DNA from: JAKJEP01 sp964580995
GTDB taxonomy: Bacteria; Planctomycetota; Phycisphaerae; Sedimentisphaerales; SM23-30
Assembly (NCBI GenBank): GCA_964580995.1
Contig: CAZOMV010000026.1
Location: 1 to 55,842, forward strand
Reading direction: 5' to 3'
Length of the DNA stretch: 55,842 nt
The stretch's first letter is position 1. The number at the start of each line of letters is the position of its first letter. This document shows, piece after piece, positions 7,303 to 15,684 of this stretch. The translations under genes and the position numbers were made by a program. The notes under the pieces were generated by a model. That model saw nothing but the letters and a program-made list of their open reading frames with translations, had not been told where the DNA came from and did no database searches.

Positions 7303-9744
7303 ATGAGCAGGAGAACCAGCGTATATTTGTTCCGGGTAGTGGTGAGGGGATTGTTTTTGGTGATGGCTGTCGCAGTACCGGCCCTAAACGCACAGGTAAT
7401 AACCACGTTCGATAGCGGGCTGGAAGGCTGGCAGGTTACGGGTGATAATGCCTCGGCGTGGGAGCCGGCCACGGGCAATCCGGGCGGATGTCTGGCGGTG
7501 AATGACCTGGCCACCGGCGATATGAATTATATTATAGCGCCGGCGGCGTATCACGGCGATTGGAGCGGGATGACGGCGGCGGACAGCCTTTCGGCGGAGA
7601 TTTATCTGAATAATACCAGCGGAGGTTCCCTGGTGAATCCTGCTTATATTTTCCGGATTGCCGGGCCGGGCGGGGCGGCGCACAGCCTAGTGGGTGCTGC
7701 GTATCTGCCGGCACAAGGTGTCTGGACCGCGTACCAGGCTTATCTGGATGAGGCCAACTGGGTTATCGAGTCCGGCACCTGGACTGAGATTCTCAGTGCC
7801 GTGAATTCCGTACGGATTACGGGGGAATTTGTGACGGGCGGTGAAATTGTTCGGCTGGACAATGTGCAGCTTTCCTCGACGCCGGGGACGGTTTTTATCC
7901 CCTGTGTTTATGATGATTTTAACGAAGCCGGCACGGGGGACTGGAGCTTTCTGAATACCAACAGCGTGTCCAATCCCGGCAGCGGCGGAAATAAAGGGGG
8001 ATTTATACAGATCGGCGACAAAAGCGGGATTTCCACCGCGATTGCCCCGGCTATGTTTCTGGGCGACTGGTCGAGTCTGGACCAGAGCGGTTATGTGGCT
8101 GTGGATGTGCGGGTGCTCAGCCGCAGCGGCACGGGACTGGGGATCATCGAATTTATCCGGATTTCCGGACCCGGCGGGTCGGCTTATGTCACGCTGGATA
8201 CTTCCGAACTTCCCCCCAGCGGCCTGGTCTGGAAAACGTTCCGTTATCCGCTGGATTCTTCGACCTGGACGGTGGATTCGGGAACGTGGGTGGGGCTGTT
8301 GGCCAATATCGCGAATTGTATTATTATGCCGGAGTTTTTTAACAGCACGGAAACGGTAGGTCTGGACAATTTCGGCCGTATGGCGGATAGCTGTCCTGCG
8401 ATTGACGATACAGTTGGGGTGTATGGGGTGGGGATAGCCGGGTGCGGCTACCTGAGCCTGGTTGGCATATCCAGTACGGCGTATAATGTCCGGGCTGGGG
8501 AACTCTATGGACTGGTTCGCACCGGTACCGGATCCGGGGGCGGGCTATACCCGGTCAGCGGGCCGGGAAGCGGGATTCGAATCCAGGCCTATGATACAGC
8601 CGCTCATCTGATTTTCGACCGGGAGGGAAACGGATTTATCAGCGAGGATTATAGCGGCAATATTTACCGGCGGGCGTGGACCGGCGGTTCTACATTATGG
8701 GTATCGGGCTTTCATTCGGGAGATGACGATCCCTACGGAATGACTTTTGCGCCGCTGGGTTTCAACGGAACAAACGTCAACGAAGGGGATATTCTCGTTT
8801 CTGACTGGGGATATAACGGCGCGGACCAGATCTGGGCGTTTTCGCCGGACAGTGCGGAAGGGGAACAATTGGTCATGGGCGATCCGGGGAATGTCGATCA
8901 ATTTGATCTGGCGGCGGATCCTGACGGGGAGGTCTATGTCTGCGATGAGCTCGACTCGAACAACCTGTACCGGCTGGGGCCGGACGGGGCGCTGTCGTCT
9001 CTGGCCCTGAGCGTTCCGATCGGCACACTATACAGCATTGTTTATGACAATGTCGAAGAGGATATTTATGTCGCCGGTCAGGACAGCAAAGCGGTCTATC
9101 GGGTGGATCCTGATACAGGGAATGTGACGCTGGTTGCTGAGGGTTTCGCGTCCTTTAGTCCCTGCTGCCTGGAGATTGACCCGGCTACCCGCAGGTTGTG
9201 GGTGGCGGATGCGGGTTATAACCGGGTGTATGAGTTTTGTCTGGATGGGGGGGTGAGCGTGGATATGGCGGTGAGGCTGGAAGGGGCGGACCGGCCGGCG
9301 GATAGCGGCTGGCAGGTGCCGCTGTTTGCGGGATTTTTCCAGCCGGGGGCTGACGTCTTGCAGGACCCGGCCCTGTACTATTGTCATCTGACGACGAATC
9401 GGGAGGGGGAGTATGCGGTAGGCCAGGTTCCGGGGGTAGCAGCGGGTACGTACGATATTACGGCGGTGAGCGAGCATACCCTGCTGAATGTCAGGCGAAA
9501 CGTGGTGATTGCCGGGGCGAGTACCGCGGTCGATCTGGGTACGCTGGCGGAGGGCAATGCCGATGATAACCATACTATCCATTTGACGGATTTTGGTGTG
9601 TTGGCGGGGGCCTGGCAGGCTTCCGCGGGGGAGGCAGGCTATGACAGCCGGGCGGATTTTGACCGGAACGGAGAGGTGAACTTTTCCGATTTGTATTTGC
9701 TATGCACGAATTGGCTGCGGTCCGCGCCTCTGGAAGTTCCGTAA
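7303..9744 (+). CDS. Secreted two-lectin-domain/beta-propeller protein with dockerin pair
   Basis: The protein has 813 residues. The ATG has AAGGAGGA (7291-7298) just upstream. A Sec signal peptide ends near residue 30 (VPALNAQ). Two related domains of about 160 residues follow (about 31-190 and 200-350). Each starts with a FDSGLEGW- or FNEAGTGDW-like motif and contains RI(A/S)GPGG, resembling laminin-B-type jelly rolls. Residues 370-640 contain repeated short units of the D-x-x-G-x-x-Y-V-x-D type, suggesting an NHL/SMP-30-like beta-propeller. A Greek-key-like domain follows (about 650-755). The C-terminus holds two dockerin-like F-hands (HLTDFGVLAGAW, then DFDRNGEVNFSDLYLLCTNWL). It is probably a cell-surface or polysaccharide-associated protein. 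The exact ligand is unknown. Confidence 0.8.
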   Translation: MSRRTSVYLFRVVVRGLFLVMAVAVPALNAQVITTFDSGLEGWQVTGDNASAWEPATGNPGGCLAVNDLATGDMNYIIAPAAYHGDWSGMTAADSLSAEIYLNNTSGGSLVNPAYIFRIAGPGGAAHSLVGAAYLPAQGVWTAYQAYLDEANWVIESGTWTEILSAVNSVRITGEFVTGGEIVRLDNVQLSSTPGTVFIPCVYDDFNEAGTGDWSFLNTNSVSNPGSGGNKGGFIQIGDKSGISTAIAPAMFLGDWSSLDQSGYVAVDVRVLSRSGTGLGIIEFIRISGPGGSAYVTLDTSELPPSGLVWKTFRYPLDSSTWTVDSGTWVGLLANIANCIIMPEFFNSTETVGLDNFGRMADSCPAIDDTVGVYGVGIAGCGYLSLVGISSTAYNVRAGELYGLVRTGTGSGGGLYPVSGPGSGIRIQAYDTAAHLIFDREGNGFISEDYSGNIYRRAWTGGSTLWVSGFHSGDDDPYGMTFAPLGFNGTNVNEGDILVSDWGYNGADQIWAFSPDSAEGEQLVMGDPGNVDQFDLAADPDGEVYVCDELDSNNLYRLGPDGALSSLALSVPIGTLYSIVYDNVEEDIYVAGQDSKAVYRVDPDTGNVTLVAEGFASFSPCCLEIDPATRRLWVADAGYNRVYEFCLDGGVSVDMAVRLEGADRPADSGWQVPLFAGFFQPGADVLQDPALYYCHLTTNREGEYAVGQVPGVAAGTYDITAVSEHTLLNVRRNVVIAGASTAVDLGTLAEGNADDNHTIHLTDFGVLAGAWQASAGEAGYDSRADFDRNGEVNFSDLYLLCTNWLRSAPLEVP

Positions 9745-10011
9745 CCAGCGGGTACAATAGACTTAGCGCGGCCTTGGGCCGCAACCAAATCCTAAATTCT
9801 AAACTCTAAATTCTAAACAAATTCAAAATCGCCAAATATTGAATTTTTAAAACAAACTGCAATGCCTTGCGAACAAGGAGTTTATCAACAACATCCATTC
9901 ATAAGCAAGCAGAAAAAACAAGAAGTTGAAGGATAGTAGTACGAATGTTTACAGCGGATTTGATCCGGGAAATTCCGGATAGCGGTGATGCTGCGGTTTT
10001 GTCAGAGTACC
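9745..10011. other. Spacer between convergent genes
   Basis: A GC-rich hairpin (GCGGCC-TTG-GGCCGC, about 9769-9783) follows the upstream gene without a T run. A short AAATTCTAAA-type repeat lies at about 9791-9820. A motif of about 38 bp at 9909-9946 recurs at 18699-18736. Confidence 0.5.
9909..9946 (+). repeat. GGATAGTAGTACGAA repeat, copy 1
   Basis: The AGAAAAAACAAG..GAAGGATAGTAGTACGAA block matches 18699-18736 with few differences. It is non-coding and has the same orientation in both places. Confidence 0.65.
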
Positions 10012-11418
10012 TTACTTCTTGCCGCTATCGGGCAGGATCAGCGAGGGGTCCCCGAACAGCATATACTTCATACCCTGGAAGAAGATGCTGGGCGGATACC
10101 AGCTCTCCGTGGGTTGCAGGTCTGCCAGATGTTCGCGGGTATAATAATGGGTAATCGCATGTTTCCAGCAGTCTCCCAGCCGTTTCTGATTCAGGCCGGC
10201 GACAAAACCCTCCATTAACGTCAGGGCGCAAGGCTGGCCGCCTGTATTACAGCCGAGGTAGGCAACGGCGCCGTTGGGGCCGTTGCGGAGCAGGGCCTCG
10301 CCCAAACCCGGCGGATTAAATTTACCGCTCTGGTAAGGTGCCGGCGGGAGTGGCGGTTCCTGGAACACTTCGCCATGATCGGTGCCATTATGCTCAGCAC
10401 CGTGGATGTCGATATACGGTTCATACGGGGGCAAGGCGGCGAATCGAGCCGTGTAGCAGGCGGCCGAAAATATAATGGGCAGGCTATCGGCATTGTGGAG
10501 CTGATGGAGGTTTTCCACCGAGAAGGAACCATCCCAGCGGAGATCCACACCGTGGCCGGCATGGCAAATCACGCTTACTCCCTGGTTCAAAAGGGAAACG
10601 ATTTCATCTGCCGTCGGCGGGGGTGTGTGGTACTGCTGGTTGTCGTCCGTGTAATAGCGTTTTTCTATGGTCCAGTCCGGCGAAAGGGATGAAGCCATAT
10701 GGTCCATCGCCCCTCGAGTGTCCACCCAGCCCGCTACATTGACAAAGGCGATCCGTTCCTGTGGCTGGGCATCTGCCAGGATCGAATTTTCATATTTCAT
10801 GGTTTTGTCGGCCAGGATTTTCACTTCCTCCGTCGTGCTGACCGGCCAGCGACCGACGGCGATTTCCGGGAGATAGTCGATGCCATCAAAGTTGATCGGA
10901 TCTTCCTTGTTTTTCTCTCCTCGCACCTCCCCGTAATAACCGGCATGGAAAGAGTCTTTCCTGGCATTCCAGTCATCAAACGAGCCGTCTTTGCGGGCCA
11001 GATCGGCGTAGTAGAGATCGCTGGGATAAAACGAATAATCGAAGGCGGCCGGCGTGATGCGGTCCAGGACCATATAGCGGACCGGAAAGACGTCGGCATC
11101 GCCGACCAGGAGGACATAATCCACGCCTTGATTCTTCCAGAGAGTAAATAGATATCGCTTCAACCGTTCGGGATCATCGACGCCGTCGCTTTGGACCAGG
11201 ATCGTCTCCAGCTCCGCCATATGAACGGAGAGCTGCTGCTGCTTGTGACGGACATAATCCGCCAGGGCTTCCTGAAACTTTTGGGGGGTAATAACCAGGA
11301 GAGTTCCATCCGAAGGGATTTTGGAAGGGGTTTCGATTTTTGCAAAAGCGGCCGAATGGCTTATGGCCAGCAGAAATGCAATGTACACGATGCTCCAGCA
11401 GTTTTTCCGGTTGCTCAT
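10012..11418 (-). CDS. Exported C25-family (gingipain-like) cysteine peptidase
   Basis: The protein has 468 residues. The ATG at 11418 has CGGAG 7 bp upstream; an earlier in-frame start would add an unlikely leader. A signal peptide spans about residues 9-26 (ending AAFA). The first half has VDYVLLVGDADVFPVRY (99-115) and SDLYYADL (133-140), the typical caspase-like fold signature of peptidase C25. The catalytic pair is visible as His289 in CHAGHGVDLRW and Cys321 in FSAACYTARF. The C-terminal part should carry specificity loops. No C-terminal sorting domain (T9SS CTD) or dockerin is seen, so it may act in the periplasm or be released. A plausible promoter lies at 11453-11480. It may process exported proteins; the substrate is unknown. 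Confidence 0.88.
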   Translation of the reverse strand: MSNRKNCWSIVYIAFLLAISHSAAFAKIETPSKIPSDGTLLVITPQKFQEALADYVRHKQQQLSVHMAELETILVQSDGVDDPERLKRYLFTLWKNQGVDYVLLVGDADVFPVRYMVLDRITPAAFDYSFYPSDLYYADLARKDGSFDDWNARKDSFHAGYYGEVRGEKNKEDPINFDGIDYLPEIAVGRWPVSTTEEVKILADKTMKYENSILADAQPQERIAFVNVAGWVDTRGAMDHMASSLSPDWTIEKRYYTDDNQQYHTPPPTADEIVSLLNQGVSVICHAGHGVDLRWDGSFSVENLHQLHNADSLPIIFSAACYTARFAALPPYEPYIDIHGAEHNGTDHGEVFQEPPLPPAPYQSGKFNPPGLGEALLRNGPNGAVAYLGCNTGGQPCALTLMEGFVAGLNQKRLGDCWKHAITHYYTREHLADLQPTESWYPPSIFFQGMKYMLFGDPSLILPDSGKK

Positions 11419-11452
11419 CCTTTTGCTCCGACTGTTTTCCGTTTTTGATTTG

Positions 11453-11480
11453 ATTATAGCAAATAAAGGATTTTGTGCAA
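11453..11480 (-). promoter_or_regulatory. Probable sigma-70 promoter of the C25 peptidase gene
   Basis: On the minus strand, TATAAT (11458-11453) lies 16 bp after TTGCAC (11480-11475). The start codon is about 35 bp downstream. The upstream CATAATGGAA (11481-11490, plus strand) resembles a half-site of the palindrome at 7178-7192. Confidence 0.5.
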
Positions 11481-11593
11481 CATAATGGAAATTCACTATC
11501 CGCCGAAATCAACAATGCCATATCCAAGCGATCCTGATAGGCATCTGCCAGCAGGAATGACAAATTACGAATTACAAATACAGAAACGGCAGT

Positions 11594-12024
11594 GGATGTA
11601 AAAGGCTGGATTTTGGGGTGGTGGGCAGCGATGACGGGATCAAGATCTGGCTGAATGGCAAGGTGGTATTGGCCCATAACACGATGCGGCCCTTTGTCAA
11701 AGATCAGGATCAGGTGGAGGTGAAACTGGTGAAAGGGGAAAACCGGCTGCTGCTGAAGGTGACGCAAAATAATCAGGGATGGGGTGTGGCCGTGCGGGTG
11801 AAGAGATGAACCCGAAGAAAATCGGGAATTTGAACAAAAGAAAACGAAGTTAAGAAAGAGCGGTAGAGGAAAAATGGATTTCTGCCTTTGGTCGGGTCGC
11901 TGGCAATTTTGCCTGGGAAAGGCGGAGGAAAATTAACCCACCGCCTCAAGAATTGGAGGGTTGGACGATTGATCGCAAGAATATTTTCGGCTCGGGCGCA
12001 TGGAACACCGGTTTCCCCCCCCCG
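11594..12024 (+). pseudogene. Decayed, internally deleted copy of the oxidoreductase/HEAT locus
   Basis: Positions 11594-11621 are identical to 14283-14310, just upstream of the Tat oxidoreductase. They are joined directly to a near-identical copy of 17988-18390, the last 63 codons of the HEAT gene plus its downstream spacer. The junction falls on the shared pentamer GGTGG, so about 3.7 kb seems to have been lost by recombination between short repeats. The frame of the gene tail is still open (11618-11809, ending in ...VAVRVKR), but it has no start signal or signal peptide. It is best treated as a gene remnant. Confidence 0.8.
11991..12024 (+). repeat. GCATGGAACACCGGTTTCCC repeat, copy 3
   Basis: A relative of the direct repeats at 17-50 and 183-216, inside the duplicated segment. 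Its partner is 18360-18391. This copy has two or three extra C in the C run. Confidence 0.7.
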
Positions 12025-12328
12025 TATAAGAGGAATAGGAGAATTTAAAATAGGTTGTTGATGAGTAGGGCGGGTAAGGGTATGATGGTTTATACCGGCA
12101 AAGGGCCGGGTGGAAAGATCAAAGAGGCAAAGTGGCAGAAAGAGAGTATTTTGACAAAATCTTAATTACGGGACATAAATAAGAGATTTTAACACAAAGA
12201 ATAAGAAGGGCATGAAGGGATAAGAAGAGTTATTGGAACAAAAGGGAACAAACAAAGAAGCGAAAAAAAGAAGAAAGAAAAAGCAGGAGAAAGATTTATG
12301 AGAAACCATTTTCGGGAGATGATTTCAT
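12025..12328. other. Purine-rich spacer before the methyltransferase gene
   Basis: The stretch from about 12120 to 12300 is strongly purine-rich on the plus strand (runs of GAAAGA, AAGAAGG). No gene, promoter or hairpin is clear. Confidence 0.5.
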
Positions 12329-12919
12329 ATGTTTGATAACATACCGACGGCGATTATAGAGCGAATGCGATATCTGGAAGCAATTGACAGGAGGGATCGG
12401 CAGGATGGTACGGAGCGATTCCGGAGACTTCGTCAGATTCCAACAGAAACGGGGAAATTCATTGCACTGTTGGCAGCGAGTGCGCCGGAGGGTGATTATA
12501 TAGAGATTGGGACCAGTGCTGGTTATTCTGCATTATGGTTGGTTTTGGCGTGTCGGGCGCTGGGCAGGAAAATTACTACTTTTGAAGTATTGGAAGAAAA
12601 GGCCAAGTTAGCAGAAGAAACTTTCAAACTGGCTGGTACGGAAAATGTGGTAAGGCTCATACGAGGCGATGCCCGAGACTATTTGCAAAATTATCATAAT
12701 ATTTCTTTCTGCTTTCTTGATGTAGAAAAAGAAATCTATGGCGAGTGTTACGATTTGGTTGTTCCCAATATGGTTTCCGGCGGTATTTTAATTGCTGATA
12801 ATGCAATCAACCACGCTGAGACGTTAAAGCCGATGCTCGACAAGGCATTACGGGATGAAAGAGTGGATGCTTTGATCGTACCGATAGGAAAAGGAGAACT
12901 TGTTTGTAGGAAAGTATAA
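12329..12919 (+). CDS. SAM-dependent O-methyltransferase-like protein
   Basis: The protein has 196 residues. A class I methyltransferase fold is indicated by motif I, YIEIGTSAGYSALWL (about residues 56-70), followed by an acidic TFEVLEEK strand end (about 88-95, binding the ribose of SAM), then RGDARDYL (about 110-117). A FCFLDVEKEIYGECYDLV strand comes next, where O-methyltransferase family members carry a metal-binding D-x-x-K segment. The length suits the small O-methyltransferase family 3. A GGGAG lies about 10 bp upstream of the ATG. It is AT-richer than most neighbours. The substrate is unknown. Confidence 0.85.
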   Translation: MFDNIPTAIIERMRYLEAIDRRDRQDGTERFRRLRQIPTETGKFIALLAASAPEGDYIEIGTSAGYSALWLVLACRALGRKITTFEVLEEKAKLAEETFKLAGTENVVRLIRGDARDYLQNYHNISFCFLDVEKEIYGECYDLVVPNMVSGGILIADNAINHAETLKPMLDKALRDERVDALIVPIGKGELVCRKV

Positions 12920-13008
12920 AATTTGTGGACAAAAGTACTAAAACCAAGAGTCAGCATGCAAGTTGCTGGCCTTGGCCGGTTGGATAGGTAAGCTTTCGCT
13001 GATTTGAA

Positions 13009-13269
13009 ATGAACAAATATTTTCAAAATAGTCTCTGCGGTATTTCGATATTTTCTAATATCCTATACATGGGGGTGGTATTCAACCAGACAGGTATCCT
13101 GTCGGGATATTTTAGTCTGCTTCCAGCGGAAATCCCAAGAATACTACTAGCGTTTCTGGTATTCCCCGGTTTTAACTTCGTAGTATGGAAAAACAGAGAT
13201 AACCTGAGATGGGTGGATTATTCATTGGTTATTATGCTGATCGTATTCTGGGGGAAAAATGGCGGCTAA
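13009..13269 (+). CDS. Small membrane protein, perhaps the N-terminal part of the next gene
   Basis: The reading frame has 86 residues with two probable membrane segments (about 7-30 and 43-60, the second LLAFLVFPGFNFVVW) and a third hydrophobic stretch near the end. No good ribosome binding site precedes the ATG. The last 11 bp overlap the start of the esterase in another frame. The esterase also begins with membrane segments, so the two may be one ancestral gene split by a frameshift, or a translationally coupled pair. Confidence 0.45.
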   Translation: MNKYFQNSLCGISIFSNILYMGVVFNQTGILSGYFSLLPAEIPRILLAFLVFPGFNFVVWKNRDNLRWVDYSLVIMLIVFWGKNGG

Positions 13270-14140
13270 CCTGTCCAGTGGCTGGCCGCGGATGGAGTGG
13301 GGATGTCTGGTTGGCAAAACGGCAACGGGGCTCATCTTAATGGATCCGAGTGCGATACTGGGTATTGTTTCGGGATTGTATCTATTTCGGTTCCGGTTCA
13401 AATGGATTTCGAATAGCAAAACCTGGGTAGTACCAGCCGCTTCGCTGGCATTATGGGCGGTCATCATTTCCTTAACGGCGATCCTTTTTCAGATTTCGAG
13501 TTATAAATATTTGCTGTTTTTGCCGGAAGAGTATATGAATCAAAAGAACTGGCCCCTGATTCTATATCTGCATGGGGCTGGCGCACAAGGCAAAAACCCG
13601 GCAATATTAGTAAGGGGGGACCTGCCAAAAATTGTGGATGAGCGTCCCGATTTCCCTTTTGTGGTAGTTGCACCCCAATGTTCTCCCGGTTCCTGGTGGG
13701 CCGGGAATGCAGAAGAGCCGGCGGAGTTCGGCCTTGTCAAGGCCGTTCTTGACGATGTGATTTCACGATATCGGGTAGATCGAGATCGGATTTATGTGAC
13801 AGGAGTAAGTATGGGCGGGCATGGCACCTGGGGCTTGGCGGTGATCTACCCGGATATGTTTGCTGCCATTGCCCCGGTATGCGGGGCAGGTTCGGTACAG
13901 GAAGCCTGCCGGATTCAACATATTCCTGTCTGGGTATTTCACGGTGCCCGGGATGATTGTGTTCCCATTTCCAAAGCCGAAGAAATGGTTGAAGCTCTTA
14001 CCAAGTGCGGCGGGGAGATAAAGTTTACCATATACCCGGAAGATGGGCATGGCATAGGAGATAAAACATATAATAACGAAGAATTATATGAGTGGTTTCT
14101 ATCGCATAAAAATAAACATCGGTTAAATGCAGTCAGGTAA
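13259..14140 (+). CDS. Membrane-anchored alpha/beta hydrolase (esterase/peptidase type)
   Basis: The protein has 293 residues. Two membrane segments (about 22-45 and 56-78) precede a hydrolase domain. The oxyanion region is LILYLHGAGAQGKN (about 99-112). The nucleophile is Ser in TGVSMGGHGTW. The acid is Asp in VFHGARDDCVP and the base is His in EDGHGIGD, so the full triad is visible. This pattern is that of the 'predicted peptidase'/feruloyl-esterase-like group (COG4099-like, Esterase_PHB-related). Its active site would face the periplasm if the second helix crosses outward. It overlaps the preceding small frame by 11 bp. Confidence 0.8.
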   Translation: MAANLSSGWPRMEWGCLVGKTATGLILMDPSAILGIVSGLYLFRFRFKWISNSKTWVVPAASLALWAVIISLTAILFQISSYKYLLFLPEEYMNQKNWPLILYLHGAGAQGKNPAILVRGDLPKIVDERPDFPFVVVAPQCSPGSWWAGNAEEPAEFGLVKAVLDDVISRYRVDRDRIYVTGVSMGGHGTWGLAVIYPDMFAAIAPVCGAGSVQEACRIQHIPVWVFHGARDDCVPISKAEEMVEALTKCGGEIKFTIYPEDGHGIGDKTYNNEELYEWFLSHKNKHRLNAVR

Positions 14141-14377
14141 GATCGGTTACTGGTTTACCGATACGATGAGTTTGTGCAGGAAGTAATGAGGAAGGGGGAT
14201 ATGTCGAATTACAGGTGGTCGAGGATGTGGGGGATAGGAAGAAAATTATGAATTATGAATTGCGAGTTCAGAAAATGCAAGGGGATGTAAAAGGCTGGAT
14301 TTTGGGGTGGTAAGGGGGGGTGGCGGGAGGTATAATGGGGCGGCAGGTTGAAGATTGGATTTAACAGGAGAATGCAA

Positions 14378-15670
14378 ATGGCTGCAAGACGAATGACCCG
14401 GCGGGCGTTTTTGAAGAGGGGGGCGGCGGCGCTGGCGATGCCGTATGTGATTACTTCGGCGGCCTTGGGAGGGAATGGCCGGCCGGGGGCGAATGAGCGG
14501 ATTGTGATGGGCTGTATCGGGATGGGCGGGCAGGGCACGGCCAATATGGGGTGGCGCGGGGCGGATGCCGGGGTGCCGAATGTTAACTGGGTGCCCAAGG
14601 GCGGCTTTATGGCGCGCGGGGTGCAGGTGGTGGCGGTGTGCGATGTGAACCGGCACAATCTGGAACGGGCCCGGGATATCGTCAATAATGAGTATCAGAA
14701 TAAGGACTGTGCCGTCTATAAAGACTATCATGAGCTGCTGGCGCGGAAGGATATTGATGTGGTGCTCTGTGCGACGGGGGACCGGTGGCATACGCCGATC
14801 TCGATGGCGGCGGCCAGGGCGGGCAAGGATATCTATTGCGAGAAGCCGATCTCGCTGACGATCTACGAGGCGCGGGAGCTGGCGCGGGCGGTGCGGCGGT
14901 ATGGGCGGATTTTTCAGACGGGGACGCAGCAGCGGTCGGATTATAAGTTCCGGTTGGCGTGTGAGCTGGTGCGGAATGGGTATATCGGGGAGTTGAAGCA
15001 TATTACGGTGAATGTGGGGGGGCCGCCGCAGGAGTGCAATCTGCCGGCGCAGGGAAGCCCGCCGGAGTGGCTGGATTACGATGTGTGGCTGGGGCAGGCG
15101 CCGTGGCGGCCGTTCCATCCGGAGGTGATGGGGTGGATGGCGTGGCGGGATTATTCCGGCGGGGAGATGACCAACTGGGGGGCGCATCATTTCGATATTG
15201 CCCAGTGGGGGGCGGGGTATGAGGATGCGGGGCCGGTGGAGATTTATCCGTCGGATGGGAAAGATTTCAAGGTTTTGACGTACCGGTATGCCAACGGGGT
15301 GACGATGACGCGGGATGCGACCTGTTACGGGATTCTGTTTGAGGGCAGCCAGGGGCGGGTTGAGGTGAACCGGGATTGGATCAAGACCCAGCCGGAAAGC
15401 CTGATGCGGCAGAAGATCGGGCCGAATGAGATTCATCTGCACGTGAGCCGCGATCATCATGAGGATTTTTTAACGGCGGTGCGGAACCGGACGCGGCCGG
15501 CCTGTGATGCGGAGATCGGGTATCGCTCGATCAGCGTCTGCCATCTGGGCAATATTGCCCACTGGCTGAACCGGCCTTTACGCTGGGACCCGGCGGGGGA
15601 AAAATTTGTGAATGACCCGGAAGCGGATCGTATGCTGTGGCGGGAGATGCGAAGCCCTTACACGATATAG
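14378..15670 (+). CDS. Tat-exported Gfo/Idh/MocA-family oxidoreductase
   Basis: The protein has 430 residues. The ATG at 14378 is 7 bp after AGGAG; an ATG at 14372 is too close. The N-terminus has a twin-arginine signal (RRMTRRAFLKRGAAALA) ending near residue 33. The Rossmann core is IVMGCIGMGGQGT, the NAD(P)-ribose strand is VVAVCDVNRHNL and the EKP motif is CEKPISLTIYEA, all in usual order. The second half contains SGGEMTNWGAHHFDIAQWG, typical of the planctomycete/Verrucomicrobia exported subfamily. It probably acts on a sugar or inositol derivative. It is 14 bp upstream of the HEAT gene, with which it likely forms an operon. A 28-bp piece of its leader is duplicated at 11594-11621. Confidence 0.92.
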   Translation: MAARRMTRRAFLKRGAAALAMPYVITSAALGGNGRPGANERIVMGCIGMGGQGTANMGWRGADAGVPNVNWVPKGGFMARGVQVVAVCDVNRHNLERARDIVNNEYQNKDCAVYKDYHELLARKDIDVVLCATGDRWHTPISMAAARAGKDIYCEKPISLTIYEARELARAVRRYGRIFQTGTQQRSDYKFRLACELVRNGYIGELKHITVNVGGPPQECNLPAQGSPPEWLDYDVWLGQAPWRPFHPEVMGWMAWRDYSGGEMTNWGAHHFDIAQWGAGYEDAGPVEIYPSDGKDFKVLTYRYANGVTMTRDATCYGILFEGSQGRVEVNRDWIKTQPESLMRQKIGPNEIHLHVSRDHHEDFLTAVRNRTRPACDAEIGYRSISVCHLGNIAHWLNRPLRWDPAGEKFVNDPEADRMLWREMRSPYTI

Positions 15671-15684
15671 ATGGGAAATAAATC

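Noticed and set aside
9769..9783. Perfect GCGGCC-TTG-GGCCGC hairpin as terminator
   Set aside because: No T run follows on either strand, so it is not a standard intrinsic terminator, though it could still shape the transcript end.
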